This document shows, in pieces, positions 35,634 to 44,035 of a stretch of 64,000 nucleotides of DNA. The translations under genes were made by a program, and so were the position numbers. The notes under the pieces are model-generated. The model was not told the DNA's origin, did no database searches, and was given only the letters and a program-made list of their open reading frames with translations. How positions within the stretch are numbered: position 1 is the first letter of the stretch; every line of letters begins with the position of its first letter. This stretch comes from an uncultured Collinsella sp. (lineage in GTDB: Bacteria > Actinomycetota > Coriobacteriia > Coriobacteriales > Coriobacteriaceae): the NCBI GenBank assembly GCA_934654775.1, contig CAKUGR010000005.1, positions 62,001-126,000 on the forward strand. The letters run 5' to 3'.

Positions 35634-37157
35634 TTATCTCACATTGTCGTTCATCGCGAAGGAATTCTTCATGGCACAGCTCGTGGTGTAGAGTACCTTG
35701 CCCAGCAGAGCATCGGTCTCCACCCGCACGCGCTCGGCAAACTCCTCGTTGGCGCGGGCAAGCTCGGCGGGCACCTCAGCCTCAGGCAGCGCGGCTACGA
35801 CAGCGTCAACGTCGTGAATCTGCTTGTGGCCCATGCCGCCGACCTTCTCCTGATAATCCTCGACCGCGCGACCGCACTCGTGGAAACGGACATCGGCCAG
35901 GGCGCCGATCAGGCGGTTGGCCCAGTAGAAGTTCTCGGACGTCACGCGAGCCTGCGTGTCGGCATAGTACTCGGGCATGGTCTCGACGTTGGCGTACAGC
36001 GGCACGAGCGCGTTAAACGAGTTGGAGCCAAACGCCATCCACTGCACGGCGCGGTAGGCAGGCTGCGCATAGGGGCGCAGCTGCAGCACGGCGAGCTGGC
36101 TGTTGCGATTGATGCCGATGGGACGATAGGCGCCGCGCGTGGCGGGCGTACCCTTGCTGCCGTAGCAGTCGTACTCCGTGCCCTGGTAGTGGCTCGAAAG
36201 CACGTACTTGATGTCCTCGATGGTCACCTTGCGCTCGGGCACGCGGCTCCAGGGGATGTCGTCGCTCTCGGGCGTGTAGTCGGCCTCGGGACCGTCCCAC
36301 ACATCGCTGGGGTTGAGGCAGCGCTGCATATACCAGGCGCGCGGCGTGTTGTAAACGTGGTCGCTGTCGCTGTGCGAGCCAAAGGCTTCGCGCGGGTTAA
36401 AGACCGTCGCCGGACCGTCGCCCTCGACGCCCAGCGTCAGGTCCAGATGCCACTCGGCCATCCAGGAGCGCAGGTCGGCAGAGCACATGTGGTCGGCCTG
36501 GGCGCCCTCGGCGTCGTCCAGGTCAAAGCTGTCGATACCCAGCTGGTTGGGCATGGTCACATAGGCGTCATCGGGCACGCGCTTGGCAATCCAGTGGTGG
36601 CCACCGATAGTCTCGAGCCACCAAATCTCGTCCACATCACTAAAGGCGATGCCGTTGTTCTCATAGGTGCCGTAGCGCTCGAGCAGCTCGCCCAGAATGC
36701 GCACGCCGTCGCGGGCAGACTTGGCGTACGGCAGCACCAGGGTCACCATGTCCTCCTCGCCCAGTCCGCCGGGCTGGGCCGGAACATAGCCGTCCTCGCC
36801 CTCGTTGCCCTTGGCGGGTACGTAGTCCACGAGCGGATCGGCGCCGCGGACGCGCTCGTTGGTGGTGAGGGTCTCGGTTGCGGACATGCCAACATTGAGC
36901 TCGTTGAAGCCGGCCTCGGCCCAAATGCCATGGCCCGGGACAACGTCGGGGACGCTCGTGTAGCGCATGGGGTTGTCGGGCAGCTCAACGGTCAGGTGGC
37001 TCAGGACACTCGTGTAGACACGCGGCTGCTCGTCGGGATGCACCACGCGCATGCGCTTGGGCTCAAACACCCCGTTGGACGAGTCCTCATTGCGGGCAAC
37101 CAGCGTCGACCCGTCGTAGCTCGCGTTCTTACCAACCAAAATCGTTGTGCACGGCAT
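35634..37157 (-). CDS. pepD: C69-family dipeptidase
   Basis: 507 residues. N-terminal-nucleophile hydrolase of peptidase family C69, cleaving dipeptides. The protein starts MPCTTILVGKNAS, placing the nucleophile Cys at position 3, as expected for members that expose it by trimming. ARNEDSSNG, PGHGIWAEAGFNE and ETIGGHHW are further family motifs. The start at 37157 was chosen because AAGGAGG lies 6 nt upstream; the ATG at 37163 abuts the ribosome site. Its own promoter probably lies in the 37158-37256 stretch. Confidence 0.9.
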   Translation of the reverse strand: MPCTTILVGKNASYDGSTLVARNEDSSNGVFEPKRMRVVHPDEQPRVYTSVLSHLTVELPDNPMRYTSVPDVVPGHGIWAEAGFNELNVGMSATETLTTNERVRGADPLVDYVPAKGNEGEDGYVPAQPGGLGEEDMVTLVLPYAKSARDGVRILGELLERYGTYENNGIAFSDVDEIWWLETIGGHHWIAKRVPDDAYVTMPNQLGIDSFDLDDAEGAQADHMCSADLRSWMAEWHLDLTLGVEGDGPATVFNPREAFGSHSDSDHVYNTPRAWYMQRCLNPSDVWDGPEADYTPESDDIPWSRVPERKVTIEDIKYVLSSHYQGTEYDCYGSKGTPATRGAYRPIGINRNSQLAVLQLRPYAQPAYRAVQWMAFGSNSFNALVPLYANVETMPEYYADTQARVTSENFYWANRLIGALADVRFHECGRAVEDYQEKVGGMGHKQIHDVDAVVAALPEAEVPAELARANEEFAERVRVETDALLGKVLYTTSCAMKNSFAMNDNVR

Positions 37158-37523
37158 GCGCATCCTCCTTGAGCGAAGAAATCAAACGGTACCAGTGTAT
37201 CGCTTCGGCGCAAAAAGGGCGAAACCACGGCCCCTCGAGACCCCCTCGGAACCCCGGTGGTCAAAAAATGCCAAATATGAGTACTGTCACCAATTTAGTA
37301 GCAGCATATTTCCTTGTAATGAGTACCGAAAATCCCCATTTGTCCAAAAGCAAGACAACGTTATTCCCCATAGGTTCAATAAAATGGGCTCCCCAACGAT
37401 AATGGATATCGCTAGGGAGCCCAAATGTCATAAAACATATGTGACTATCTTGGCAGCAGTACTCATATTTGGCATTTTTTGACCACGTGGTACATAGCTA
37501 ACCCGTCGAACAGCCCAAAACGC
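37158..37523. other. Intergenic region with inverted-repeat element copy B
   Basis: 366 bp between folD and pepD. Most of it is the 230-bp element described at 37257-37486. No gene was found. The AT content is higher than that of the flanking genes. Confidence 0.65.
37257..37486. repeat. 230-bp element with 30-nt perfect terminal inverted repeats (copy B)
   Basis: Left end GTGGTCAAAAAATGCCAAAT(ATGAGTACTG) at 37257-37286 and its exact complement at 37457-37486. It has the same overall length as copy A (2737-2966) and shares CAAAAAATG-CAAATATGAGT-CTGTCAC. The inner left segment CAATTTAGTAGCAGCA also matches copy A. The centres are unrelated. Confidence 0.78.
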
Positions 37524-38378
37524 CTATTTCGATGCACGCTCCGCCGCCTCGATTACGTGTTTGGCGAGAATGGCCGTCGTTACAGCGCCCACGCCACCCG
37601 GCACGGGAGTAATTGCACCAACGATCGACTCAGCAGCATCAAAATCGACGTCGCCGACCAACTTGCCAGCCGCCTCGTCCCAGTTAATGCCAACGTCGAT
37701 GACCGTCTGGCCCTCGCGGACCGCATCCGCGCCAATCGTGCGCGCACGTCCGACCGCGGCGACCACAATATCGGCAGCACGGCATTCGGCAGCAAGGTCG
37801 CGCGTGTGCGTGTGGCATGTCGTCACGGTAGCATTGCGTGCCGTAAGCATGGCGGCAACAGGACGGCCAATCACCAGCGAGCGACCGACAACGGCAACCT
37901 TGGCACCGTCCAGTTCAACGCCATAGTGATCCAGAATCGCCAGAACGGCTTCGGCCGTGCAAGGGGCAAAACCCTCACCGCGACCCGAAAGCGCGGTAAG
38001 CAGCGATGCCGGCGTCATGGAGTCAACGTCCTTGGCGGGATCAAGCGCCGCGGCAACTGCATCCTCGTCAAGCCCAGCGGGCAACGGACGAAACATCAGG
38101 CATCCGTGTACAGCGGGGTCGGCATTGATGTCCTTAATAGCCGCCAGCAGCTCATCCTGCGAAACATAGGCGGGAAGCAAAACGCGGCGAGCCTCGATGC
38201 CAACCTTCTCGCAGCGCTTGAGGGCACCGCGCTCGTAGGATAGATCGTCCTCGCGCTCGCCCACACGAACGATGGCCAGCGTCGGTACGATGCCCCGTTC
38301 GCGCAGGGCGGCGCAGCGAGCAGCGAGTTCCTCGGTCAAAGCACGGGCGACGGGAGCGCCCTTCAACAGCTCGGCCAT
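37524..38378 (-). CDS. folD: FolD-family methylenetetrahydrofolate dehydrogenase, cyclohydrolase residues altered
   Basis: 284 residues. Folate one-carbon enzyme with an N-terminal catalytic domain and a Rossmann NAD(P) domain (VVGRSLVIGRPVAAML, DVGINWDE, TPVPGGVGAVTTAIL). The usual SxxYxxxK active site reads SYERGALK, so the catalytic Lys position (Tyr+4) holds Ala. The usual VQLPLP reads MFRPLP, so the Gln is lost. KDVDS keeps the Asp. GAGGGGA precedes the ATG at 38378. The gene begins 2 bp after the stop of a FchA-type cyclohydrolase gene. Together this suggests a dehydrogenase-only FolD with the hydrolysis step supplied by its neighbour. Confidence 0.88.
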   Translation of the reverse strand: MAELLKGAPVARALTEELAARCAALRERGIVPTLAIVRVGEREDDLSYERGALKRCEKVGIEARRVLLPAYVSQDELLAAIKDINADPAVHGCLMFRPLPAGLDEDAVAAALDPAKDVDSMTPASLLTALSGRGEGFAPCTAEAVLAILDHYGVELDGAKVAVVGRSLVIGRPVAAMLTARNATVTTCHTHTRDLAAECRAADIVVAAVGRARTIGADAVREGQTVIDVGINWDEAAGKLVGDVDFDAAESIVGAITPVPGGVGAVTTAILAKHVIEAAERASK

Positions 38379-38380
38379 GG

Positions 38381-39013
38381 CTATCCCCTCTTCCTCGCAG
38401 CATCGGCAGCGCGACGCGCCAGCGCATCGGCGCGCGGCAGCCACGTATCGAGCAGCTCATCGCACGCAGCCTCGAGCTCCTCGGCACGTGCCCGGTCTTT
38501 CATAGACATGGTGTTCGCAAAGAGCGTCAAGCTCGCGCCCTGCATGGCCGCGCGGCAAAACACGGCACCGCACGCCACATCGGAGAGCAGCTGTCGGGAG
38601 CCCTTGTCCGCCATGTCCTCGAGCAGCGCCAGCGCGCGCCCGCAGGCGTCCATAATGCGGTACGGCGGCATGGCTGCCACGTGCAGCGCATCTTGAATCG
38701 CAGCCGGTCGAGCCGGATCCTCGCGCGAAATACCGTACGCCGCCGACACCTGCCCGTAGGCTCGAACGTCCTCGGCAACCAAGTCGACAAGCTCCTGAGA
38801 CAGCTCGTCTGCCTGGGCAAATGCGCGCGTCAGATCGTCTGCGCGATCGGCAAGCGCAGGGTTTGTCGCACCATAGCGGGCAACCATTCCGCACAGCGAA
38901 GCGCCCAGTGCTCCCACAAACGCGCTGGCGCTGCCGCCGCCGGGAACCGGCTCGCGCGCGGCCAACGCCTCAGCAAAACCGCGACAGGTTTTATCCATCA
39001 TCTCTTGGCTCAT
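38381..39013 (-). CDS. Cyclodeaminase/cyclohydrolase (FchA) family protein
   Basis: 210 residues, all-helical family that includes methenyltetrahydrofolate cyclohydrolase FchA and formimidoyl-THF cyclodeaminase. The N-terminal PVPGGGSASAFVGALGASL motif is diagnostic. The ATG at 39013 follows AGAGGTG. It overlaps the folD regulatory region: its stop lies 2 bp before the folD ATG, so the two are translationally close. Converting methenyl-THF to 10-formyl-THF would complete the reaction that the variant FolD may have lost. Confidence 0.86.
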   Translation of the reverse strand: MSQEMMDKTCRGFAEALAAREPVPGGGSASAFVGALGASLCGMVARYGATNPALADRADDLTRAFAQADELSQELVDLVAEDVRAYGQVSAAYGISREDPARPAAIQDALHVAAMPPYRIMDACGRALALLEDMADKGSRQLLSDVACGAVFCRAAMQGASLTLFANTMSMKDRARAEELEAACDELLDTWLPRADALARRAADAARKRG

Positions 39014-39062
39014 CGAAACACCTCTGCCCACCGCGCCGGCCACCACGGGCCGCACGCATAAT

Positions 39063-39098
39063 AAAAAAGGGACAACGACGCCAGGAAGCGGTTGTCCC
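39063..39098 (-). terminator. Rho-independent terminator
   Basis: On the minus strand GGGACAAC pairs with GTTGTCCC, followed by TTTTTTAT. It lies beyond the zinc-ribbon gene and before fchA. Confidence 0.8.
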
Positions 39099-39198
39099 AT
39101 TCATCGGTTTAATTGAAGCCCAGTCTAACCCATAAGACAAAGGCTGTCAGGAGCTCTGGCTATCGGCGTTTCCGATTGCCTGCTATAGGCACGGACGC

Positions 39199-40050
39199 CT
39201 AGTCCACCTGAAACGTCGGCAGCAGCGTGTCGATAATCTTCGACCCCATGTCGCGGTTTGCAGTCGAGTACTCCAAATGCGCCGTGGCAATCGTCGAATC
39301 CGTGGCGATCGTCTTTTCGTAAATGATCGTATCGTCCTCGCGCCACGAGACCACGTACCAGTTGTCGCCCTCCGCGGTATAGAGGTCGGTCTTGCCCGAG
39401 GTGTCCTTTTCGATAAACATCTCGTGTGCAGTTTCGTCGTTAATGTTGACGTAGCCAGACAGGCCGATCACAAAACCCGTCTCCGGATCCTCGTACCTTG
39501 TGCTGCTGCCGCTGGGAGTATCTTCCATCTCAAAACGGTTGGGAATCGACATGCTATAAGGATGCATGTCGTTCGTATACGTATGCACGTCGGTCAGGTA
39601 ATCGTCCGAATCACCCGAACCGTAGTATGCCGACTCGTCCTCGGGAACGGCCCCGTCATCGGACGACGAGGATTCCTTGGACTTGGACTTGTCATCCTTC
39701 TTCTTGGCAGAAGAATCTTTCTCGTCCGAAGACCCGGTATCGATCACCGAAATTTGCGTGTCAGAGCTCTTGGACCCGTTGAGCATCGTGAGCGCAAACA
39801 CCGTGCCGCCCCCGAGAAGCACCACGGCGGCACACGCCACCGCGATAACGATCGGGGCTTTGCTCTTAGGCTTTTGAGGCGCGGGCGCGACCGGCGGCAT
39901 CGACTGGGTCAGGCACGGGCCGGTCGTGGGTGCAGAAGTCTAAGCAGCGCCCGCGGGCGTCGGCGCGGAGCCGCCCGCAAGCGACGCCCCGCAATGCGTG
40001 CAAAACGTCGATCCATCGGGAACTTGCTGTCCGCATTTTTGACAGAACAT
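39199..40050 (-). pseudogene. Zinc-ribbon, single-TM protein interrupted by an in-frame TAG
   Basis: Starting from ATG 40050 the frame encodes MFCQKCGQQV..FCTHCGASL, a two-CxxC zinc ribbon, for 36 residues and then meets TAG (39942-39940). Fourteen codons later the same frame continues from a Met at 39900 with a membrane helix (APIVIAVACAAVVLLGGGTVFAL), a Lys/Ser-rich linker and a globular C-terminus, for 233 residues. The domain order matches the zinc-ribbon protein at the right edge (61995 onward). The frame is intact on both sides, so this is a single nonsense change, a recent pseudogene, read-through, or an assembly error. A shortened protein from 39900 would lack the ribbon. Confidence 0.7.
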
Positions 40051-40480
40051 CGTTCGACCTTTCGTGGTTTAGCTTTTGTCACAGCAAAGTCTAAAACCTT
40101 AAGCCGGCATCGCTGTTGCGCAACATTGGGAGCATCAACCAAGCCGCACGCTTGCCCAGCGCCAGGCCCACCTTGCGGCAAGCCCGTACACACAAACAGG
40201 GGACATATGGCCCACCTTTCGAGACTCCCCGGCAGCGCAAACTGGGGCACACAAGGCTCCACGCGCGTCCGCGCACTCGTTCCATCAAAAGCGCGGGCAC
40301 CAAACCCCGGGGAGGATCGGCAGCATCGGCCCTCCCCTCTCTTGCATCCGCACATATTGCCACTTATCGGCGCAAATCCGACCCCCAGAATGGGACACAT
40401 GGCCCACCCGAGCGAGCCGCTCGCGCGTACAGTAAAGGCAGGTAATCCATGGGCGGTTACAGATCGAGGAGGACACGACC
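40051..40480. other. 430-bp intergenic region with a direct repeat
   Basis: Contains two direct copies of GGGACATATGGCCCACC (40200-40216) and GGGACACATGGCCCACC (40392-40408), about 190 bp apart. No coding gene was recognised. The lipoprotein promoter must lie near the right end but is not clear. Confidence 0.45.
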
Positions 40481-41074
40481 ATGAAAAAGAAGGCCTTTGC
40501 GATTCTCACCCTCTGCTTGAGCCTCTTTGCCGCAGTTGCCCTAGTGGGCTGCGGCGGAAGTGGCGGTGCTGCCGGCAGTGGCGGTGGCGGCGGCGCGGAA
40601 AAGCCAGCCGTGGATATGAAGACCGACTTCATCTGGTTTAAGGTCGAGGTCCCCGAGGGCGTCGAGATCACCGACGTCGCCGGCGATACCGCCGACAGGG
40701 CCCAGTTTAAGTTCACCGAGAGCGAGCACGCCAGCGACCGCTTCATCCCCGTCTTTGACTCCGACAAGAACGCCGACGAACTGTTCGACTACGAGGCCAA
40801 ATGGAATGCCAGCTTTGAGTGGACCGAGAACGATCCCGTCAAGTACAACGGCAAGACCTGGCGCAACGCTTCCTACACTCATTCGGGCGGCGTGACGACC
40901 GAGTACTTCACCGAGGCGGGCGGCGGCAGTGTGTACGTGCGCATCGACAACGTCGAAGAGCACAAGGACGCCGTCGAGACCATGATGAAGTCCCTTGAGT
41001 TTGCCGATGACATCGCCGAGGCCAAGACCGAGGCCATGGACGTTAAGCTCGACGACATCGAGATCAAGCGCTAA
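40481..41074 (+). CDS. Predicted lipoprotein
   Basis: 197 residues. The signal peptide MKKKAFAILTLCLSLFAAVA ends in the lipobox LVGC (Cys24), so the protein is predicted to be lipid-anchored on the outer face of the membrane. A Gly/Ser linker (25-38) precedes a single globular domain with no recognised family. Translation site: GAGGA in front of the ATG. A strong terminator follows at 41111-41152, so it is a one-gene unit. Confidence 0.8.
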   Translation: MKKKAFAILTLCLSLFAAVALVGCGGSGGAAGSGGGGGAEKPAVDMKTDFIWFKVEVPEGVEITDVAGDTADRAQFKFTESEHASDRFIPVFDSDKNADELFDYEAKWNASFEWTENDPVKYNGKTWRNASYTHSGGVTTEYFTEAGGGSVYVRIDNVEEHKDAVETMMKSLEFADDIAEAKTEAMDVKLDDIEIKR

Positions 41075-41110
41075 AGCTCCAACGGCATGCAGCAGCGCCG
41101 TTTTAGCTCA

Positions 41111-41152
41111 ACCGGGATGCAAGGTGCGACTCCTTGCATCCCGGTTTTTTGT
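41111..41152 (+). terminator. Rho-independent terminator of the lipoprotein gene
   Basis: ACCGGGATGCAAGG pairs with CCTTGCATCCCGGT around TGCGACT, followed by TTTTTG. Confidence 0.9.
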
Positions 41153-41168
41153 GTTCGAAAGCGCCCGG

Positions 41169-41474
41169 TCACATCACCATATTGAGCACGTTGACGAATT
41201 CCTGCGCCCTCGCGTGACTGCTCAGCCAGTAGGAACAGGCGGTCAGCAACCTATTACGGAGGAGCACGCGCTTACCCTTGACCCTGTTGACACCCGTAAT
41301 GTCCTTGAGGTAGACGATCTTGGTATGGGTATCGAAGAAGTTGTTCTTCACGACCGCCTCGATACGATTGGGATAGATGCTTATTCCCTTGAAAACGCCG
41401 GCACCCTTATCGTGAAACAGCAACGTGTTGTTATCCACGCGCGTCACCCCCCCCATGGAGTTCGATAAAACCAT
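41169..41474 (-). CDS. Small hypothetical protein, PH-like beta fold
   Basis: 101 residues. Alternating strands (NTLLFHDKGAGVFKGISIYP, TKIVYLKDITGVNRVKGK) followed by a C-terminal helix (SSHARAQEFVNVLNMV) resemble a bacterial pleckstrin-homology-like domain. The ATG at 41474 was chosen over GTG 41486; the ribosome site is weak (ATAGAG). It is convergent with the lipoprotein gene. Function unknown. Confidence 0.55.
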   Translation of the reverse strand: MVLSNSMGGVTRVDNNTLLFHDKGAGVFKGISIYPNRIEAVVKNNFFDTHTKIVYLKDITGVNRVKGKRVLLRNRLLTACSYWLSSHARAQEFVNVLNMVM

Positions 41475-41638
41475 CTCTATGACCACATTTTAGTCACTGC
41501 AAACCCTTTTTGCGGTCACGCGCAGGGCACCAAAACGCGTCCGCACGAGGCCTTAAACTAGAGGCAATAAAGGTGTTCGATGCGCTTGGTGGGCTCTTAG
41601 GATGTTCCTCAAATCGCCGGCGTCGGAGGAGGTCTTAC

Positions 41639-42091
41639 ATGGTTTACGCATGGGAATTCGAGTTCTTTGATTCGGACGGCATTGTCGATGCTGTGCCATG
41701 TGGCTCGCTGGGCGGAGGAGGAACGTTTGGCTCCGATCTAAACGACGCTATCGAAAGCGCAGCTGATTTTCTTGCATGCATGGCCGACGATCACCTTATG
41801 GGCGGCGTCGACCTGCCTGCGCCGGGCTTTGGCCACGAGCCGCAGCACGGTGGCAAGATTATCGCCGTGGCCGTCAGCCGCGAACTCGGCGACATCCCCG
41901 CCGTCACCGCAGCGGATGCCGCGCGTATGCTTGGCGTTAGCTCGGCAAGAGTATCGCAACTTATAAATGCTGAACTGTTGGATTCATGGAAGGATGGCAC
42001 CAAGCGCATGGTGTCCAAAGCTTCCATCGAGGCACGACTCGCCGACGTTCCAAAGGCAGGGCGCCCGAAAGAAATGCCTGTTGCCGTGTAA
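41639..42091 (+). CDS. HicB-like protein with helix-turn-helix
   Basis: 150 residues. An N-terminal HicB-type partial RNase-H-like fold (YAWEFEFFDSDGIVDAVPCG, then a Ser-rich DAIESAADFL helix) is followed by a DNA-binding helix-turn-helix (VTAADAARMLGVSSARVSQLI). GGAGGAGG precedes the ATG at 41639. No HicA toxin is adjacent; instead an ADP-ribosylglycohydrolase gene follows 140 bp later. It may be an orphan antitoxin or a regulator of its neighbour. Confidence 0.7.
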   Translation: MVYAWEFEFFDSDGIVDAVPCGSLGGGGTFGSDLNDAIESAADFLACMADDHLMGGVDLPAPGFGHEPQHGGKIIAVAVSRELGDIPAVTAADAARMLGVSSARVSQLINAELLDSWKDGTKRMVSKASIEARLADVPKAGRPKEMPVAV

Positions 42092-42138
42092 AGAGACGTC
42101 TAGGCATACCATTTTGGCATATTGACCATTGAGTTCTC

Positions 42139-42169
42139 TCGATTCGCGACGCACTGCGTCGCGAATCGA
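42139..42169. repeat. Perfect 15-bp palindrome with a single-base centre
   Basis: TCGATTCGCGACGCA and its complement flank one C, between the HicB-like and ADP-ribosylglycohydrolase genes. The missing loop argues against a terminator and for a protein-binding site, perhaps for the HTH protein encoded just upstream. Confidence 0.6.
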
Positions 42170-42230
42170 ACTGAACATATTGCCGCTGATTGCTACGCAT
42201 CTCCAATCCGAAGTGCAAGAGGAGTTTTCC

Positions 42231-43400
42231 ATGACAGGTATCAATCAGGCCATCACCGAAAGCGCACCTAAAGTGCGTTCTGCCGAGGACATGGCCACAC
42301 GGCGCAAGAGCGATTCAGAGGGATTTCGGCTCATCTCGCCAGCGCCCCCTACAACGAAACGTGGGCACACGTCGAAACCAGCGCTACGCGACTGCATCTT
42401 TGGGCTTGCCGTCGGCGACGCGTTGGGCGTTCCCTACGAGTTCAGACCTCGTGGCACGTTCGAGTGCACCGACATGATCGGCTACGGCACGCACGGGCAG
42501 CCCGCGGGCACCTGGAGCGACGATACGTCCATGACGCTCGCAACCTGCGACTCGATTAGGGAGCTTGGGCACATCGACACCGCGGACATGCGCGACAAGT
42601 TCGTAGGCTGGATTGACCGCGGCGAGTATACGATCGACGGCGTTTTCGATTACGGCGGCACGACCACTCGCGCCCTGCGCAGCGGCAAAGGAGGCTCCGG
42701 CGAGCGCGACAACGGCAACGGCTCGCTCATGCGCATCGCTCCCCTGGCGTTTACCGACGCGACAGACGAAGAGATCTGCGAGGTCTCCGCGATTACGCAC
42801 GCCCACAGAACGTCAACCGACGCATGCGTCATATTTGTCGAGCTAATGAAGGGCGTGATGAACGGCGCGCTTCCCTCGTGGGCGCTCCACCTGAAAGACG
42901 TGCCCGAGCACGAAATCAGGTCCGGCGGCTTCGTGCGCGACACGCTTAAAGCCGCTACTTGGTGCTTTGTGAACACCACCAGCTACGAGGAATGCGTGCT
43001 CACCGCCGTCAACCTGGGCGACGATACCGACACCACCGCAGCCGTCGCCGGCGCCCTCGCGGGTGTGGCGTACGGTATGGACGCCATCCCGCAGGAGTGG
43101 GTCGACACCCTACGCGGAAAAGAGCTGATCGAGAGCTGCCTGTTTAGGCACCATGCAAGCAATAAGGCAGGAGGAATCATGGAAAGGAAGACCGCGAATA
43201 TCGATGAGTTCCAAATGGACGAGTACGAGATTCCGCTACTCCCAGCAGGGCTTAAGGAGGAAGGAAACCTCTATGTCCTCCCCGACGGGCGCTATCTTCC
43301 CTGCGGAGTCTACAGGACCGCGGACGGCGGCTCGCTCATTTATGAGCCGTCTGAGCTCAGCACCTTTGGACGGATGCTTGCCCAATTCAAAGAGAGCTAG
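42231..43400 (+). CDS. ADP-ribosylglycohydrolase (DraG/ARH family) with C-terminal extension
   Basis: 389 residues. Signature motifs of the ARH/DraG fold: GLAVGDALGVPYEF, the metal-site GTWSDDTSMTLA and VNLGDDTDTTAAVAGALAGV. These enzymes remove ADP-ribose from proteins, nucleic acids or small molecules. The last 60 or so residues (MDEYEIPLLPAG, then LPDGRYLPCGVY) form an added small domain. The ATG at 42231 follows AGAGGAG. It lies next to a HicB-like gene and a small-peptide locus, consistent with a defence or toxin-reversal setting, but no ADP-ribosyltransferase is visible. Confidence 0.85.
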   Translation: MTGINQAITESAPKVRSAEDMATRRKSDSEGFRLISPAPPTTKRGHTSKPALRDCIFGLAVGDALGVPYEFRPRGTFECTDMIGYGTHGQPAGTWSDDTSMTLATCDSIRELGHIDTADMRDKFVGWIDRGEYTIDGVFDYGGTTTRALRSGKGGSGERDNGNGSLMRIAPLAFTDATDEEICEVSAITHAHRTSTDACVIFVELMKGVMNGALPSWALHLKDVPEHEIRSGGFVRDTLKAATWCFVNTTSYEECVLTAVNLGDDTDTTAAVAGALAGVAYGMDAIPQEWVDTLRGKELIESCLFRHHASNKAGGIMERKTANIDEFQMDEYEIPLLPAGLKEEGNLYVLPDGRYLPCGVYRTADGGSLIYEPSELSTFGRMLAQFKES

Positions 43401-43468
43401 AGGTTTGATTGCCCGTTAGATCGACGCTGTTCCAAACCATGGGATGGACAGGATGTCTCCCACCGCGG

Positions 43469-43517
43469 CCTGTGAGGTAAAATCTTGACCGCCGCGGAAT
43501 CCGCCTGCGGGCAACGC
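43469..43517 (+). ncRNA. Untranslated motif upstream of the small peptide (copy X)
   Basis: Carries GGTAAAATC, GCCGCGGAATCCGC and GCGGGCAACGC in this order on the plus strand, ending 26 nt before the peptide ATG. The same three words occur in the same order on the minus strand at 43773-43699. It is likely part of the 5' leader of the peptide mRNA. Confidence 0.45.
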
Positions 43518-43543
43518 TCCGATCTCCGATTGGGGTGAAGCCT

Positions 43544-43636
43544 ATGAACTTGTTTCTTGAAATCCTGCGCCTCTCGATGTATGTGACCGGCATTGCCCGG
43601 AACCTCTACTCGATCTGGCGGGAATATAAGCAGTAA
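43544..43636 (+). CDS. 30-residue hydrophobic/amphipathic peptide, possible type I toxin
   Basis: MNLFLEILRLSMYVTGIARN followed by LYSIWREYKQ. GGGGTGA lies 5 nt upstream of the ATG. The peptide has a hydrophobic face and charged ends, similar in size to membrane-active type I toxins such as the holin-like peptides of Firmicutes. A symmetric terminator follows, and an inverted copy of its leader lies just beyond. No homolog is recognised; identity as a toxin is inferred. Confidence 0.45.
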   Translation: MNLFLEILRLSMYVTGIARNLYSIWREYKQ

Positions 43637-43657
43637 CGGATAGCGAAGGGAGTCATG

Positions 43658-43684
43658 AAAAGGGCCGGTTGCAGCCGGCCCTTT
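43658..43684. terminator. Bidirectional terminator
   Basis: AAAGGGCCGG and CCGGCCCTTT form a symmetric hairpin with an A-tract on one side and a T-tract on the other. It can stop the peptide mRNA from the left and a minus-strand RNA from the right. Confidence 0.7.
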
Positions 43685-43698
43685 AGACGATAGCACCT

Positions 43699-43773
43699 GC
43701 GTTGCCCGCGCTTCCGAAGTGTGACTAGCTGAGGAGCGGGTTCCGCGGCACAACCTGATTTTACCCAGTGAGG
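43699..43773 (-). ncRNA. Inverted copy of the untranslated motif (copy Y)
   Basis: On the minus strand: CTGGGTAAAATC, GCCGCGGAACCCGC, then GCGGGCAACGC, parallel to copy X, and then the shared terminator. No peptide is encoded before the terminator. It could be a regulatory RNA for the peptide mRNA or a relic of an inverted duplication. Confidence 0.4.
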
Positions 43774-43825
43774 CGGCTCTTTTGCAGCCGCTCCACCGTT
43801 TATTTACATCTACCAACATCGGGAT

Positions 43826-43877
43826 AAAAAAGCCGGAGGGTTAGATGTAGACATGAAAACCTTGACTCCTCCGGCTC
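43826..43877 (-). terminator. Rho-independent terminator
   Basis: On the minus strand AGCCGGAGG pairs with CCTCCGGCT, followed by TTTTTTATC. It would stop transcripts coming from the gene remnant region at 44036-44404. Confidence 0.65.
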
Positions 43878-44035
43878 GGTCTCAGCCTAGCACATTGGGA
43901 CGAACTAAACGGCAGGCGCGCATCTCGGGGATACGCAAGCAGGCGCTAACAAGAGTAATAAGTTGCCTCAAGATACGGACCATCTCACAGGTACGTCACC
44001 GATGAGTTTGCCATACCGTGGCACCCAACAATTCC

